Assembly (NCBI GenBank): GCA_950097015.1
Contig: CATNEN010000038.1
Location: forward strand, 23,325,001-23,389,000
Origin: Macrostomum hystrix
Lineage: Eukaryota > Platyhelminthes > Macrostomidae
DNA: 64,000 nt
Direction: 5' to 3'
Below, one piece after another: positions 1 through 11,848 of this stretch (positions are counted from its first letter, which is position 1; every line of letters starts with the position of its first letter). Below the pieces are notes generated by a model, which searched no databases, had not been told where the DNA came from, and was given only the letters and a program-made list of their open reading frames with translations. Position numbers and translations under genes: made by a program.

Positions 1-1593
1 CATCCACTCATTAACCATTTCAAAGTCTCATCCACTCATTAACCATTTGAAAGTCTCATCCACTCATTAACCACTTCAAAGTCTCATCCACTCATTAACC
101 ATTTCAAAGTCTCATCCACTCATTAACCATTTCAAAGTCTCATCCACTCATTAACCATTTCAAAGTCTCATCCACTCATTAACCACTTCAAAGTCTCATC
201 CACTCATTAACCATTTCAAAGTCTCATCCACTCATTAACCATTTCAAAGTCTCATCCACTCATTAACCATTTCAAAGTCTCATCCACTCATTAACCACTT
301 CAAAGTCTCATCCACTCATTAACCACTTCAAAGTCTCATCCACTCATTAACCATCTCAAAGTCTCATCCACTCATTAACCATTTGAAAGTCTCATCCACT
401 CATTAACCATTTGAAAGTCTCATCCACTCATTAACCATTTCAAAGTCTCATCCACTCATTAACCATTTCAAAGTCTCATCCACTCATTAACCATTTCAAA
501 GTCTCATCCACTCATTAGCCACTTCAAAGTCTCATCCACTCATTAACCATCTCAAAGTCTCATCCACTCATTAACCATTTCAAAGTCTCATCCACTCATT
601 AGCCACTTCAAAGTCTCATCCACTCATTAACCATCTCAAAGTCTCATCCACTCATTAACCATCTCAAAGTCTCATCCACTCATTAACCACTTCAAAGTCT
701 CATCCACTCATTAACCATCTCAAAGTCTCATCCACTCATTAACCATTTCAAAGTCTCATCCACTCATTAACCACTTCAAAGTCTCATCCACTCATTAACC
801 ATTTCAAAGTCTCATCCACTCATTAACCATTTCAAAGTCTCATCCACTCATTAACCATTTCAAAGTCTCATCCACTCATTAACCATTTCAAAGTCTCATC
901 CACTCATTAACCATTTCAAAGTCTCATCCACTCATTAACCATTTCAAAGTCTCATCCACTCATTAACCATTTCAAAGTCTCATCCACTCATTAACCACTT
1001 CAAAGTCTCATCCACTCATTAACCACTTCAAAGTCTCATCCACTCATTAACCATCTCAAAGTCTCATCCACTCATTAACCATTTGAAAGTCTCATCCACT
1101 CATTAACCATTTCAAAGTCTCATCCACTCATTAACCATTTCAAAGTCTCATCCACTCATTAACCATTTCAAAGTCTCATCCACTCATTAACCATTTCAAA
1201 GTCTCATCCACTCATTAGCCACTTCAAAGTCTCATCCACTCATTAACCATCTCAAAGTCTCATCCACTCATTAACCATTTCAAAGTCTCATCCACTCATT
1301 AGCCACTTCAAAGTCTCATCCACTCATTAACCATCTCAAAGTCTCATCCACTCATTAACCATCTCAAAGTCTCATCCACTCATTAACCACTTCAAAGTCT
1401 CATCCACTCATTAACCATCTCAAAGTCTCATCCACTCATTAACCATTTCAAAGTCTCATCCACTCATTAACCATTTCAAAGTCTCATCCACTCATTAGCC
1501 ACTTCAAAGTCTCATCCACTCATTAACCATCTCAAAGTCTCATCCACTCATTAACCATTTCAAAGTCTCATCCACTCCTTAACCATTTCAAAG
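1..1593. repeat. 28-bp tandem array upstream of TRMT2A
   Basis: About 57 copies of a 28-bp unit containing catccactcattaaccattt followed by caaagtct. Variants (cactt, catct, catttg, attagcc) are reused in the same order 700 bp apart: 501-560 matches 1201-1260, which is 25 units, so the array grew by block duplication as well as single-unit slippage. It is open at the left window edge and ends about 70 bp before the TRMT2A start codon, so it probably lies in a 5' UTR intron or the promoter region. No coding role. Confidence 0.97.
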
Positions 1594-1649
1594 TCCTCTT
1601 TAACTTTTCTTTAATTAGAAATAAAAGATTTCTTTAAACATTTATTGAA

Positions 1650-1665
1650 CGTTTCTTGCAGAACT
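1650..1665 (+). promoter_or_regulatory. splice acceptor 4 nt before the TRMT2A start codon
   Basis: A pyrimidine tract followed by gtttcttgcag ends at 1661, and the ATG is at 1666. The exon therefore begins only four bases before the start codon. This can be the cis acceptor of a 5' UTR intron that contains the 28-bp array, or a spliced-leader trans-splice site. The DNA alone does not decide. Confidence 0.6.
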
Positions 1666-4600
1666 ATGGAAAAGGAAGTAGCAGATTCAGGCAAAGACGC
1701 TGTCTGCACCTTGGTGACAAGCTCAGCTGAAGCCAATCACTGTGAGGCTAAGACGGCAGAGAAATCCGGTTGTTCGACTCTGCCAAATCCGCACCTATCA
1801 GACCGACCAGAGGAAGCATTGTTTACTTCGGAAATATTCAAAATCGAATTGAAAAACTTTCCGAACAATGCCACTGTTCTTATGGTTAAGAAGCGGCTTG
1901 AAGGATTAGGCCTCGAGCCTCACAAAGTCAAGGTCATGCCGGAGGTGGCTTTTATCACTTTCAAGAATGAAGAGCAGAGACAGAAGGCGCTGAGTGTTCT
2001 GCCGGTAAGTTGAGAATATTTGTTGTTTGGTTATCGCACTCGTAAATTGGGTACCGCCATTATCCTCAATGAATTCCCGCAGTAAGAGCCAAGCCCGCAA
2101 GGTAGTGAGAGTGTACACAAATTGTGATTGTGTGCCTTTGTACTTATTCGCATCATTATCCCATATGAGCTCATCATTATCCCATATGAGCTCATCATTA
2201 TCCCATATGAGTACACCATTCTCCCATATGAGCACACCATTATCCCAAATGAGCACACCATTATCCCATATGAGCACACCATTATCCTAAATGAGCACAT
2301 CATTATCCCATATGAGCGCATCATTATCCCATATGAGCACACCATTATCCCATATGAGCACACCATTATCCCAAATGAGCACACCATTATCCCATATGAG
2401 CACACCATTATCCCAAATGAGCACATCATTATCCCATATGAGCGCATCATTAACCCATATGAGCACACCATTATCCCATATGAGCGCACCATTATCCCAA
2501 ATGAGCACACCATTATCCCATATGAGCACACCATTATCCCATATGAGCACACCATTATCCCAAATGAGCACACCATTATCCCATATGAGCACACCATTAT
2601 CCCATATGAGCACACCATTATCCCATATGAGCACACCATTATCCCAAATGAGCACACCATTATCCCATATGAGCACACCATTATCCCATATGAGCGCACC
2701 ATTATCCCATATGAGCACACCATTATCCCATATGAATAAACCCTTTATCCCATATAAATACACCATTATATCATGTGAATACACCATTATCAGATATGAA
2801 TGCACCATTATCCCTTCTTAACACCTGAACTATAGCTACACCCGTCGGAAATCTCCCCACTAATCCCAAATCCCATTTATCCAGGGTCACATCTGGCGAG
2901 GCGCAGTTCTAACAGCTAAGCCCGCCAAACCCAAAGCGGATCCGTTTGCCAAGAAGGCTGCAGGCGAACCTGATTCAAAGCGAGCTCGACCCAGTGAGGA
3001 TAATCATCAGCCTCTGACAATCGAATCGGCCCTAGAATTATTGCGCTCAGCTGTTGCACCCCTGGCTAAACTGTCCTATGACGACCAGTTGAAACAGAAA
3101 TCCTCCAATGCCGTCGGCCTAATAAAGAAGCTGTCGCACGATATTAAACAGATTGGCGGCTTTGTCGGCTCCGGTGGTTACGATCCAAATGAGACAGCGC
3201 CTGTGCTGCCTATTGTTGCATCGCCTGCTATTAGCCATTATAGAAATAAGTGTCAGTTCACTATAGCCTGGTGCCCTATACAGACGGACAAGGTGGTGGT
3301 CGGATACCGGCTGGGAAGGTAAGAATTTCATGCCTTGTAAACAGGTGTGACACTCGCTAGGGAACAGGTGTGTGACACTAGCTAGGGAACAGGTGTGTGA
3401 CACTAGCTAGGGAACAGGTGTGTGACACTAGCTAGGGAACAGGTGTGTGACACTAGCTAGGGAACAGGTGTGTGACACTAGCTAGGGAACAGGTGTGTGA
3501 CACTAGCTAGGGAACAGGTGTGTGACACCAAGCTAGGGAACAGGTGTGTGACACTAGCTAGGGAACAGGTGTGTGACACCAAGCTAGGGAACAGGTGTGT
3601 GACACTAGCTAGGGAACAGGTGTGTGACACTAGCTAGGGAACAGGTGTGTGACACTAGCTAGGGAACAGGTGTGTGACACCAAGCTAGGGAACAGGTGTG
3701 TGACACTAGCTAGGGAACAGGTGTGTGACACTAGCTAGGGAACAGGTGTGTGACACTAGCTAGGGAACAGGTGTGTGACACTAGCTAGGGAACAGGTGTG
3801 TGACACTAGCTAGGGAACAGGTGTGTGACACTAGCTAGGGAACAGGTGTGTGACACTAGCTAGGGAACAGGTGTGTGACACTAGCTAGGGAACAGGTGTG
3901 TGACACTAGCTAGGGAACAGGTGTGTGACACCAAGCTAGGGAACAGGTGTGTGACACTAGCTAGGGAACAGGTGTGTGACACTAGCTAGGGAACAGGTGT
4001 GTGACACTAGCTAGGGAACAGGTGTGTGACACCAAGTATTGAACAGTTGTGACACCAAGTATTGAACAGGTGTGACACCAAGTATTGAACAGGTGGGACA
4101 CCAAGTATTGAACAGGTGTGACACCAAGTATTGAACAGGTGTGACACCAAGTATTGAACAGGTGTGACACCAAGTATTGAACAGTTGTGACACCAAGTAT
4201 TGAACAGGTGTGACACCAAGTATTGAACAGGTGTGACACCAATTATTGAACAGGTTGGGCACCAAGTATTGAACAGTTGTGACACCAAGTATTGAACAGG
4301 TGTGACACCAATTATTGAACAGTTGTGACACCAAGTATTGAACAGGTTGGGCACCTAGTATTGAACAGGTGTGACACCAATTATTGAACAGGTGTGACAC
4401 CAAGTATTGAACAGGTGTGACACCAATTATTGAACAGGTGTGACACCAATTATTGAACAGGTGTGACACCAAGTTTTGAACAGGTGTGACACCAAGTATT
4501 GAACAGGTGTGACACCAAGTTTTGAACAGGTGTGACACCAAGTATTGAACAGGTGTGACACCAAGTTATCTGACGCCAATATCCAACTATTCAAATTCCG

Positions 4601-6077
4601 CATATCTCAGATATCGCCACGGCGATGCGGAGGTCTACCCGCCCGACTCTGTCCCGGTGGCACCCGAAGCCATCCTAGCCGTGGTTCATCGCTTGGAGTC
4701 GCTTCTGAATGAGCCGGAGATGAAGATTCGCGCGCCGCCCTACAATGCGCAGGTGCACAGGGGCTGCTGCAAGGCAGCCACCGTGCGTTGCAATTCTGAT
4801 GGCAAGACACTGCTCTACTTGGACATACACGCGCCTTTTCTAGCTCGGCTGGCTGATGACAATAATGAGTTGCGCGATTTCATAGAAAATCGCCTTCGAG
4901 ACCGGCTGCTTGGCGTCGAGACCGGCTGCGTGGCCTCCTTGCACGCCGTCTACACGGATCGAAGCGGCGGCGAGGCCGCTGGCGAGTGGCGACATCTTGG
5001 GGGCGACGCTGACATCACTGAACAACTTGGAGGCCTGACCTTTCGAGTGTCTCCCGCTGCGTTCTTTCAGGTGACGAATATAAGAGCCCCCAAGCCTTCT
5101 CTCCGCTGAGTCGAGCTCAGGGACCATTGTGCGAGGGGCAAATGCGTTAGACCGCTCTGCCACTCACCCCCTAGCATGGGATACATTCATATTGGACTAT
5201 TCTTTACGAAACGATGGTATTTTAATATTCAAAATAAGGGATTTACTAGTACGATCGTTAAATAAATGCCTCGTCAGCGAATTTAATTCCACCTAAAGAC
5301 CCATGTTTGCGCTAAAAATATTGGGAAATTAAGTGTCTCTTCTCTGCAATAAATGTACTTCGCGGTAAAAGTACATCTCTAAAAAATGCCTTTGAAATAA
5401 AAGTGAAGAGTAATCGCAAAAATGCTAAGTAAAAGTACATAAACACAATCTAGGTCAACACAGCCGCGGCCGCAGTTCTTCACGAACGCATCCGTGATCT
5501 CCTACTGATGCCCGATGATACCATCGATGCCGTCAATTCAGCATCGCCCGACCAAGCCTCATCGTCGTCAGGGTCTTCGGCGGCCCTGCTGGATGTGTGC
5601 TGCGGCACCGGCACCATCGGGCTGTCATTAGCTCGCTATTTCTCTCGAATTGTCGGCATCGAGCTGATTCCCGACGCCGTCAGCGATGCCCGGCTCAACG
5701 CCGCTCGCAACGGCATCGAAAACGCCAGCTTCGTTGTCGGCCGGGCCGAGGACGCCGTGCCCCGAGAGGCCGCCCTACTAGCCGAACTAGTCGACGATGT
5801 TCGGGTTGTGCTGGATCCGCCGCGCGGCGGCCTTCAACCGTCAGTGCTGGCGGCCATCCGTCGCTGCCGGGTTGTCCGCCGCCTACTGTACGTGTCCTGC
5901 AGTCCGCAGTCTGCTAGACAGAACTTTCTGGACCTATGCCGGCCGGCTTCCAATAAGTGGCGCGGCGAACCATTCCGATTGGCTGTGACTCAGCCAGTTG
6001 ATCTGTTTCCAATGACTGAGCATTGCGAGCTCTTGCTAATGTTTGTGCGCCAGTTACCAACTGATGGCAAGGATTAA
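1666..6077 (+). CDS. TRMT2A: tRNA (uracil-5-)-methyltransferase homologue (TRMT2A)
   Basis: Four coding exons: 1666-2004, 2885-3318, 4611-5070 and 5454-6077. All have GT..AG introns and the phases match, giving 618 aa, close to human TRMT2A (about 625). An N-terminal RRM-like domain (about residues 53-130, ending in AKPAKPKADPFAKK) precedes the methyltransferase fold. The AdoMet motif LLDVCCGTGTIG is at 456-467 and LDPPR at 530-534. The catalytic cysteine is in YVSCSP (Cys560) and the general-base glutamate in EHCELL (Glu603). From the family, it methylates U54 of cytosolic tRNA to m5U using AdoMet; all key residues are present, so it should be active. Introns 1 and 2 are filled by unrelated tandem arrays and intron 3 carries a SINE fragment. 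The start was chosen as the first ATG after the acceptor at 1661. Confidence 0.93.
2150..2822. repeat. 21-bp tandem array in TRMT2A intron 1
   Basis: About 32 copies of a 21-bp unit, attatcccatatgagcacac plus c. Variants are catatg/caaatg and cacacc/cgcatc. It fills intron 1 from about 145 nt after the donor (2005) to about 60 nt before the acceptor (2884). Because 21 is a multiple of three and the unit is short, ORF finders report repetitive proteins here on both strands; these are artefacts. Confidence 0.96.
3335..4030. repeat. 25-bp tandem array in TRMT2A intron 2
   Basis: About 28 copies of a unit of 25 bp (26 in the caagctag variant): gacactagctagggaacagg then tgtgt. Each unit holds the palindrome ctagctag and the juxtaposed splice-like string cag|gtgtgt. 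It begins about 20 nt after the exon 2 donor at 3319 and grades into the related 23-bp array downstream. Confidence 0.96.
4030..4563. repeat. 23-bp tandem array in TRMT2A intron 2
   Basis: About 23 copies of a 23-bp unit, gacaccaagtattgaacagg plus tgt, with sub-variants aattattg, aagttttg, gttgtgac and gttgggc. The shared core gacac..gaacaggtgtg shows it arose from, or gave rise to, the neighbouring 25-bp array. It stops about 50 nt before the exon 3 acceptor (4610). Confidence 0.95.
5088..5175 (-). mobile_element. SINE-1 fragment (tRNA-like head) in TRMT2A intron 3
   Basis: Reading the minus strand, the block has the same promoter head as the SINE-1 copies elsewhere in the window: cagagcggtc, then gagctcgac in the B-box position, then gagaaggcttgggggc. 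It is truncated after about 85 bp. It sits just inside the donor of exon 3. Confidence 0.75.
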
Positions 6078-6554
6078 AGAGCGATGCAGTAAAAAAAGAT
6101 AATGTATGAAATTTAATGAAAATTTATCTGGGGCATACGTGAGCATACTTGACCATACCTAAACACACCTGAGCACACCTAAGCATACCTGAGCACACAT
6201 AGTCATACTTGAGCGTACTTGATGTACTGCTCCTACACCAGGAATTTACTGATTACTCAAGTAGTCAGTAAATGTCATTTAGGCTAATTTGAATGTTGCA
6301 ACTCGTTTCTTTCGCATTAATGCTTGCAGCGTACTCAATTCTAGTTATTGTTAATAAATTGGTATTGAGAATGCGCGTTTTTGCAATACTGCCTCTAAAC
6401 CTTGTGTGCTCATTGGTCAACTGCGAAATAGACTGCACTATGACATGATATTTTATCTGACAGCTGATTGGAATTCAGACCTTCTATGTACTTTATTAGC
6501 GTGTAACACTCGTAGTTAAATATTATATAATTACACCCTGTCCATTCCGAATTA
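6078..6554. other. TRMT2A 3' flank with short degenerate repeat
   Basis: No coding signal. About ten degenerate copies of a 10-bp motif like gagcacacct lie between about 6135 and 6220. An AATAAA hexamer at 6353-6358 is a possible TRMT2A polyadenylation signal about 280 nt after the stop. Confidence 0.5.
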
Positions 6555-8355
6555 AACTTAATAGATTCCACATCCTCCTTAATCCATTCCACATCCTACT
6601 TAATCCATTCCACATACTCGCTAATCCATTCCACATCCTACTTAATCCATTTCACATCCTACTTAATCCATTCCACATACTCGCTAATCCATTCCACATC
6701 CTACTTAATCCATTCTACATCCTACTTAATCCATTCCACATACTCGCTAATCCATTCCACATCCTAATTAATCCATTCCACATACTCGCTAATCCTTTCC
6801 ACATCCTGTTTAATCCATTCCACATACTCGCTAATCCATTCCACATCCTACTTAATCCATTCCACATACTCGCTAATCCATTCCACATACTCGCTACTCC
6901 ATTCCACATCCTAATTAATCCATTCCACATCCTACTTAATCCATTCCACATACTCGCTAATCCATTCCACATCCTAATTAATCCATTCCACATCCTACTT
7001 AATCCATTCCACATACTCGCTAATCCATTCCACATCCTAATTAATCCATTCCACATCCTACTTAATCCATTCCACATCCTAATTAATCCATTCCACATCC
7101 TACTTAATCCATTCCACATACTCGCTAATCCATTCCACATCCTAATTAATCCATTCCACATCCTACTTAATCCATTCCACATCCTACTTAATCTATTCCA
7201 CATCCTCGTTAATCCTTTCCACATCCTACTTAATCCATTCCACATCCTCGTTAATCCTTTCCACATCCTACTTAATCCATTCTACATACTCGCTAATCCA
7301 TTCCACATCCTAATTAATCCATTCCACATCCTGCTTAATCCATTCCACATCCTAATTAATCCATTCCACATACTCGCTAATCCATTCCACATCCTAATTA
7401 ATCCATTCCACATCCTACATAATCCATTCCACATCCTACTTAATCCATTCCACATCCTACTTAATCTATTCCACATCCTCGTTAATCCTTTCCACATTCT
7501 ACTTAATCCATTCCACATCCTCGTTAATCCTTTCCACATCCTACTTAATCCATTCTACATACTCGCTAATCCATTCCACATCCTAATTAATCCATTCCAC
7601 ATCCTGCTTAATCCATTCCACATACTCGCTAATCCATTCCACATCCTAATTAATCCATTCCACATCCTACTTAATCCATTCCACATCCTAATTAATCCAT
7701 TCCACATCCTACTTAATCCATTCCACATACTCGCTAATCCATTCCACATCCTAATTAATCCATTCCACATCCTACTTAATCCATTCCACATACTCGCTAA
7801 TCCATTCCACATCCTAATTAATCCATTCCACATCCTACATAATCCATTCCACATCCTACTTAATCTATTCCACATCCTCGTTAATCCTTTCCACATCCTA
7901 CTTAATCCATTCCACATCCTCGTTAATCCTTTCCACATCCTACTTAATCCATTCTACATACTCGCTAATCCATTCCACATCCTAATTAATCCATTCCACA
8001 TCCTGCTTAATCCATTCCACATACTCGCTAATCCATTCCACATCCTAATTAATCCATTCCACATACTCGCTAATCCATTCCACATCCTAATTAATCCATT
8101 CCACATACTCGCTAATCCATTCCACATCCTAATTAATCCATTCCACATCCTACATAATCCATTCCACATCCTACTTAATCCATTCCACATACTCGCTAAT
8201 CCATTCCACATACTCGCTAATCCATTCCACATCCTACTTAATCCATTCCACATCTTACATAATCCATTCCACATCCTACTTAATCCATTCCACATACTCG
8301 CTAATCCATTCCACATCCTACTTAATCCATTCCACATCCTACTTAATCCATTCTA
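6555..8355. repeat. 20-bp tandem array with higher-order structure
   Basis: About 90 copies of a 20-bp unit, taatccattccacatcctac, with variants atactcgc, atcctaat, atcctgct and atcctcgt. Larger blocks recur: the string cattctacatactcgctaat starts at about 7279, 7552 and 7951, each followed by the same order of variants, so blocks of roughly 270-400 bp were duplicated. It fills the interval between TRMT2A and the FAM172 gene. Confidence 0.96.
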
Positions 8356-8431
8356 CCTCCACTCTACCTCCACCTAAGAGCATTCCATCCACTAAATCTC
8401 AACTTCAGTCGGGCCCGCTGAAGTCAGACCA

Positions 8432-11082
8432 ATGGCATCTTCCAGTCACCGGGACAGCAGCGGCAGTGGCAGCTCAGCAGGTGGCGGCTGTCCCAGCACC
8501 TGCTGGGCCGCAACCTTGGCCGATTTGGATTTTACCTTCGATTCTAACGGCCGCTTGATTGACAAGAAAACTGGGCAACCGTTTGAGTTCAATTATATCC
8601 GAGACCCGTCCAAGGCTGACAGCATGAGGAGGTTCGGATGCCTAGTCTAGGGTTAGATGAAGGCCAGGAATGTGGGATAGATCTAGGGCTGGATGCAGGG
8701 ATAGATCTAGGCTGGATGCAGGGAAAGATGTAGGGCTGGATGCAGGGAAAGATCTTAGGCCAGGATGCAGGAAAGATGTAGGGATAGATCTAGGCTGGAT
8801 GCAGGGAAAGATGTAGGGCTGGATATTGGGATGGATCTAGGCCTGGATGCAGGGAAAGATCTAGGGCTGGATGCAGGGATAGATCTAGGCTGGATGCAGG
8901 GAAAGATGTAGGGCTGGATGCAGGGAAAGATGTAGGGCTGGATGCTGGGATAGATCTTAGGCCTGGATGCAGGGAAAGATGTAGGGCTGGATGCAGGGAA
9001 AGATGTAGGCCTGGATGCAGGGAAAGATGTTAAGCGAGTTCAGCAGTCTTGTCAATACCCTAGTCTTTGCCCTCACACTGCAGGTACGAGCGCCTTGGCG
9101 AGGTGATCACCTCCTACATCTACCAGCTCATGAGAGACGATCACGGCATGCAGGAGCTTCCAATGTCGGCCATCGGCGATCACTCGCCTCTATTCCCGCC
9201 TGTTCCAACTTCGGCGTTTATCGCGTCTTCCACCTCGTCCTCGACGTCTCAGCAGCAGCGCCCCGGTGCTGGTTGTTGCGTCTACATCTCGCCAACCTGC
9301 CTGGACGATGCCGACTTCCTGCTCGTGATCATCCAAAGCGGCGGCGTGATTCGCGCCGGACAATGGTCGCGACGAACCATCATTAACGACTCGCTGGCTA
9401 AGGGCTCCATGCTGCCGTATATCAGTCTGGCCCACAAGCTGAATGTGCGTCTCATCATACTCAACCCCAATGCCAACCGGGTGAGTCCAGAATGCTTGCG
9501 TTAGGCTGCTACGAGAACTAGCTTTACAAGTCCTTAGTGGCTAGGCTGGAAGACACGTGTCGAATGGACAGAAGTGGGTTTAGAAGTCCTTGTTTATTAG
9601 ACGGGAAGTGAGTTTAGAAGTCCTTTCTGGTTAGATAGCCAGTGAGTTTAGAATTCCTTGCTGGTTTGATAGCCAGTGAGTTTAGAAGTCCTTGCTGGTT
9701 AGATAGCCAGTGAGTTTAGAAGTCCTTGCTGGTTTGATAGCCAGTAAGTTTAGAAGTCCTTGCTGGTTAGATAGCCAGTGAGTTTAGAAGTCCTTGCTGG
9801 TTAGATAGCCAGTGAGTTTAGAAGTCCTTGCTGGTTAGATAGCAAGTGAGTTTAGAAGACCTCGGCTAGACTAAAAGTTAAGCTTAGAAAGAACTATGTT
9901 TAGACGTGGCTTGACTATCGATCTATTATGCAGCCCTACCTTCCCCCGCCCCACCAGCAGATTCGAGGCCAGCCAATCGATGGTCACGAGACCGCCGAGC
10001 GTCACGTGGAGACAGTCTGGCGCGCTCTGATTCGTCGTTCGCCTCAGCGCAACATTTTCGTCCTCTGCCAGGGCTACGGCGGCGTGGCGTTCACCCACCA
10101 GCTGCAGGCCTGGGAGCAGAATGACGCCAGCCAGGGATCCGACCGCTCCGCTTGGGAGCAGCGCCGGCGGGAATTCCTTGCCGATCTGCGCGATCGAGTG
10201 CCTGCTGTAGCATTCTGCGACTCCTATCACTGCCTGCCGATGCAGGGCATCGACGATCCAGATGTGATCGATTGGTTTAGGAAGCAATCTCGCAACTGGG
10301 TCAGCTCCGACCAGCCGATTGATCAGCCTATCGATGTTGGATCCGTAAGAAGACTGGGTTTGCATGAACATTCAGGGTGTCAGGGATAGCTTGATCTGAA
10401 CATTTAGGGTGTCAGGGATAGCTTGATCTGAACATTTAGGGTGTCAGGGATAGCTTAATCTGAACATTCAGGGTTCAAGGATAGCTTAATCTGAACATTC
10501 AGCGTGTCAGGGAAGCGCTCTATCTGAAAATTTAAGGGTATAAAGGAAACAACTGAACCTAATGATTCCGAGGCAGAGGGACCAGTTGAGAACCTGAAGA
10601 TTCAGGGGTAGTGGGAATAACTGAGCCTGAAGATTCGGGGGTAGTGGGAATAACCGAGCCTGAAAATTCAGGGGTAGTGGGAATAACTGAGCCTGAAGAT
10701 TCAGGGGTAGTGGGAATAACCGAGCCTGAAGATTCAGGGGTTGTGGGAATAACCGAGCCTGAAGATTCATAGTTAGACAAGAAGACTCGCGGAGTTTCAC
10801 TGAATGTTTAATCCTGAAAGTTACTGTGGGAATTTTATTACAGGTATTCAAGCTAATCTCCCCTGTAACTCCTATGTCCAGGTGCCCAACTGGGGTCAGA
10901 CAGTCCAGGATTCGCCGCGCGTGTCAGCCGGCACGCCGGCCCACGAGTCCATCCCCTCCGTCGTGATGGTTTCCGTGTTCCGCTGGTTGTTCTCCATGTG
11001 CGACAATAAACTGGCTCCAGAGACTGTGGCAAGCATCGATCAAGAGCTCCGTGCCGCGGAGAGACAGGTGGCAGCGGGTTGA
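8432..11082 (+). CDS. ARB2A: FAM172/ARB2-type alpha/beta-hydrolase-fold protein
   Basis: Four coding exons: 8432-8631 (weak donor GTTCGG), 9084-9480, 9934-10344 and 10882-11082, giving 402 aa against about 416 in human FAM172A. The family signature is clear: KTGQPFEFNY, then RYERLGE, GGVIRAGQWSRRTIINDSL, LNPNANR, NWVSSDQPID and SPRVSAGTPAHES. The family is linked to Argonaute/chromatin-coupled splicing regulation in vertebrates and to heterochromatin in yeast Arb2. At the nucleophile-elbow position, where I recall HSYGG in vertebrates, this protein reads CQGYGG (Gly246), so the serine is missing; Asp295 and His357 are still present. It is probably a non-catalytic fold. All three introns hold private tandem arrays. 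A cttcag acceptor lies 23 nt before the ATG. Confidence 0.9.
8650..9040. repeat. 24-bp tandem array in FAM172 intron 1
   Basis: About 16 imperfect copies of a 24-bp unit, ggctggatgcagggaaagat plus gtag (variants agatctag, tgggatagatc). It starts about 20 nt after the donor at 8632 and ends about 45 nt before the acceptor at 9083. Confidence 0.93.
9585..9862. repeat. 34-bp tandem array in FAM172 intron 2
   Basis: About eight copies of a 34-bp unit containing gatagccagtgagtttagaa followed by gtccttgctggtta. It is confined to intron 2 (9481-9933). Confidence 0.93.
10365..10525. repeat. 32-bp tandem array in FAM172 intron 3
   Basis: About five copies of a unit of about 32 bp containing catttagggtgtcagggata then gcttgatctgaa. 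It is the first of two unrelated arrays in the same intron. Confidence 0.9.
10575..10772. repeat. 33-bp tandem array in FAM172 intron 3
   Basis: About six copies of a 33-bp unit containing gagcctgaagattcaggggt then agtgggaataacc. It lies about 50 bp downstream of the 32-bp array and about 110 bp before the exon 4 acceptor (10881). Confidence 0.92.
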
Positions 11083-11144
11083 GCTGTGCTCCATTTTTTC
11101 CATTTTAAGTTTTAGTCCGGTGTCTAGCTAATTTTTCGCTCTAT

Positions 11145-11690
11145 CCGTGCCTGTCTCTATCCGTGTCTCTATCCAACCCATACGTGTCTCTATCCAACCC
11201 ATACGTGTCTCTATCCAACCCATACGTGTCTCTATCCAACTCATCCGTGTCTCTATCCAACTCATCCGTGTCTCAATCCGACTCATCCGTATCTCTATCC
11301 AACTCATCCGTGTCTCTATCCAACCCATACGTGTCTCTATCCAACCCATACGTGTCTCTATCCAACTCATCCATGTCTCAATCCAACTCATCCGTATCTC
11401 TATCCGACTCATCCGTATCTCTATCCAACTCATCCGTATCTCTATCCAACTCATCCGTGTCTCTATCCAACTCAACCATGTCTCTATCCAACTCATCCGT
11501 GTCTCTATCCAACTCAACCATGTCTCTATCCAACTCATCCGTGTCTCTATCCAACTCAACCATGTCTCTATCCAACTCAACCATGTCTCTATCCAACTCA
11601 ACCATGTCTCTATCCAACTCATCCTTATCTCTATCCAACTCATGTTGTCTCAATCCAACTCATGTTTGTCTCAATCCAACTTATTCAAAT
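11145..11690. repeat. 21-bp tandem array after the FAM172 stop codon
   Basis: About 25 copies of a 21-bp unit, tctctatccaactcatccgt plus g. Variants are cccatac, ctcaaccat and ccgactc. It begins about 60 nt after the FAM172 stop. The first AATAAA is at 11843, so the array may be transcribed as part of the 3' UTR. ORFs of up to about 210 codons are open through it on both strands and are artefacts. Confidence 0.95.
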
Positions 11691-11842
11691 CAAATCCAAT
11701 ATGTTTACTACGTTGTTTTCACACTTGTATGGCAAATGTTTAATTGCTGTCAACGTCAGTCAACCGCTAATGTAAAATGCATGAATAACTGATCAGCTGT
11801 TATTATTATTTTCTAGTTTCTCATGTTCGAGTTTTTGCTTTG

Positions 11843-11848
11843 AATAAA
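11843..11848 (+). terminator. possible polyadenylation signal of FAM172
   Basis: AATAAA in an AT-rich stretch about 760 nt after the FAM172 stop; it is the first such hexamer on the plus strand there. Confidence 0.4.

Noticed and set aside
1-1593. CRISPR-like array
   Set aside because: Units are contiguous, with no unique spacers, and the genome is eukaryotic.
6715-8337. Met-Trp-Asn-Gly-Leu repeat ORFs
   Set aside because: Frames through the 20-bp array.
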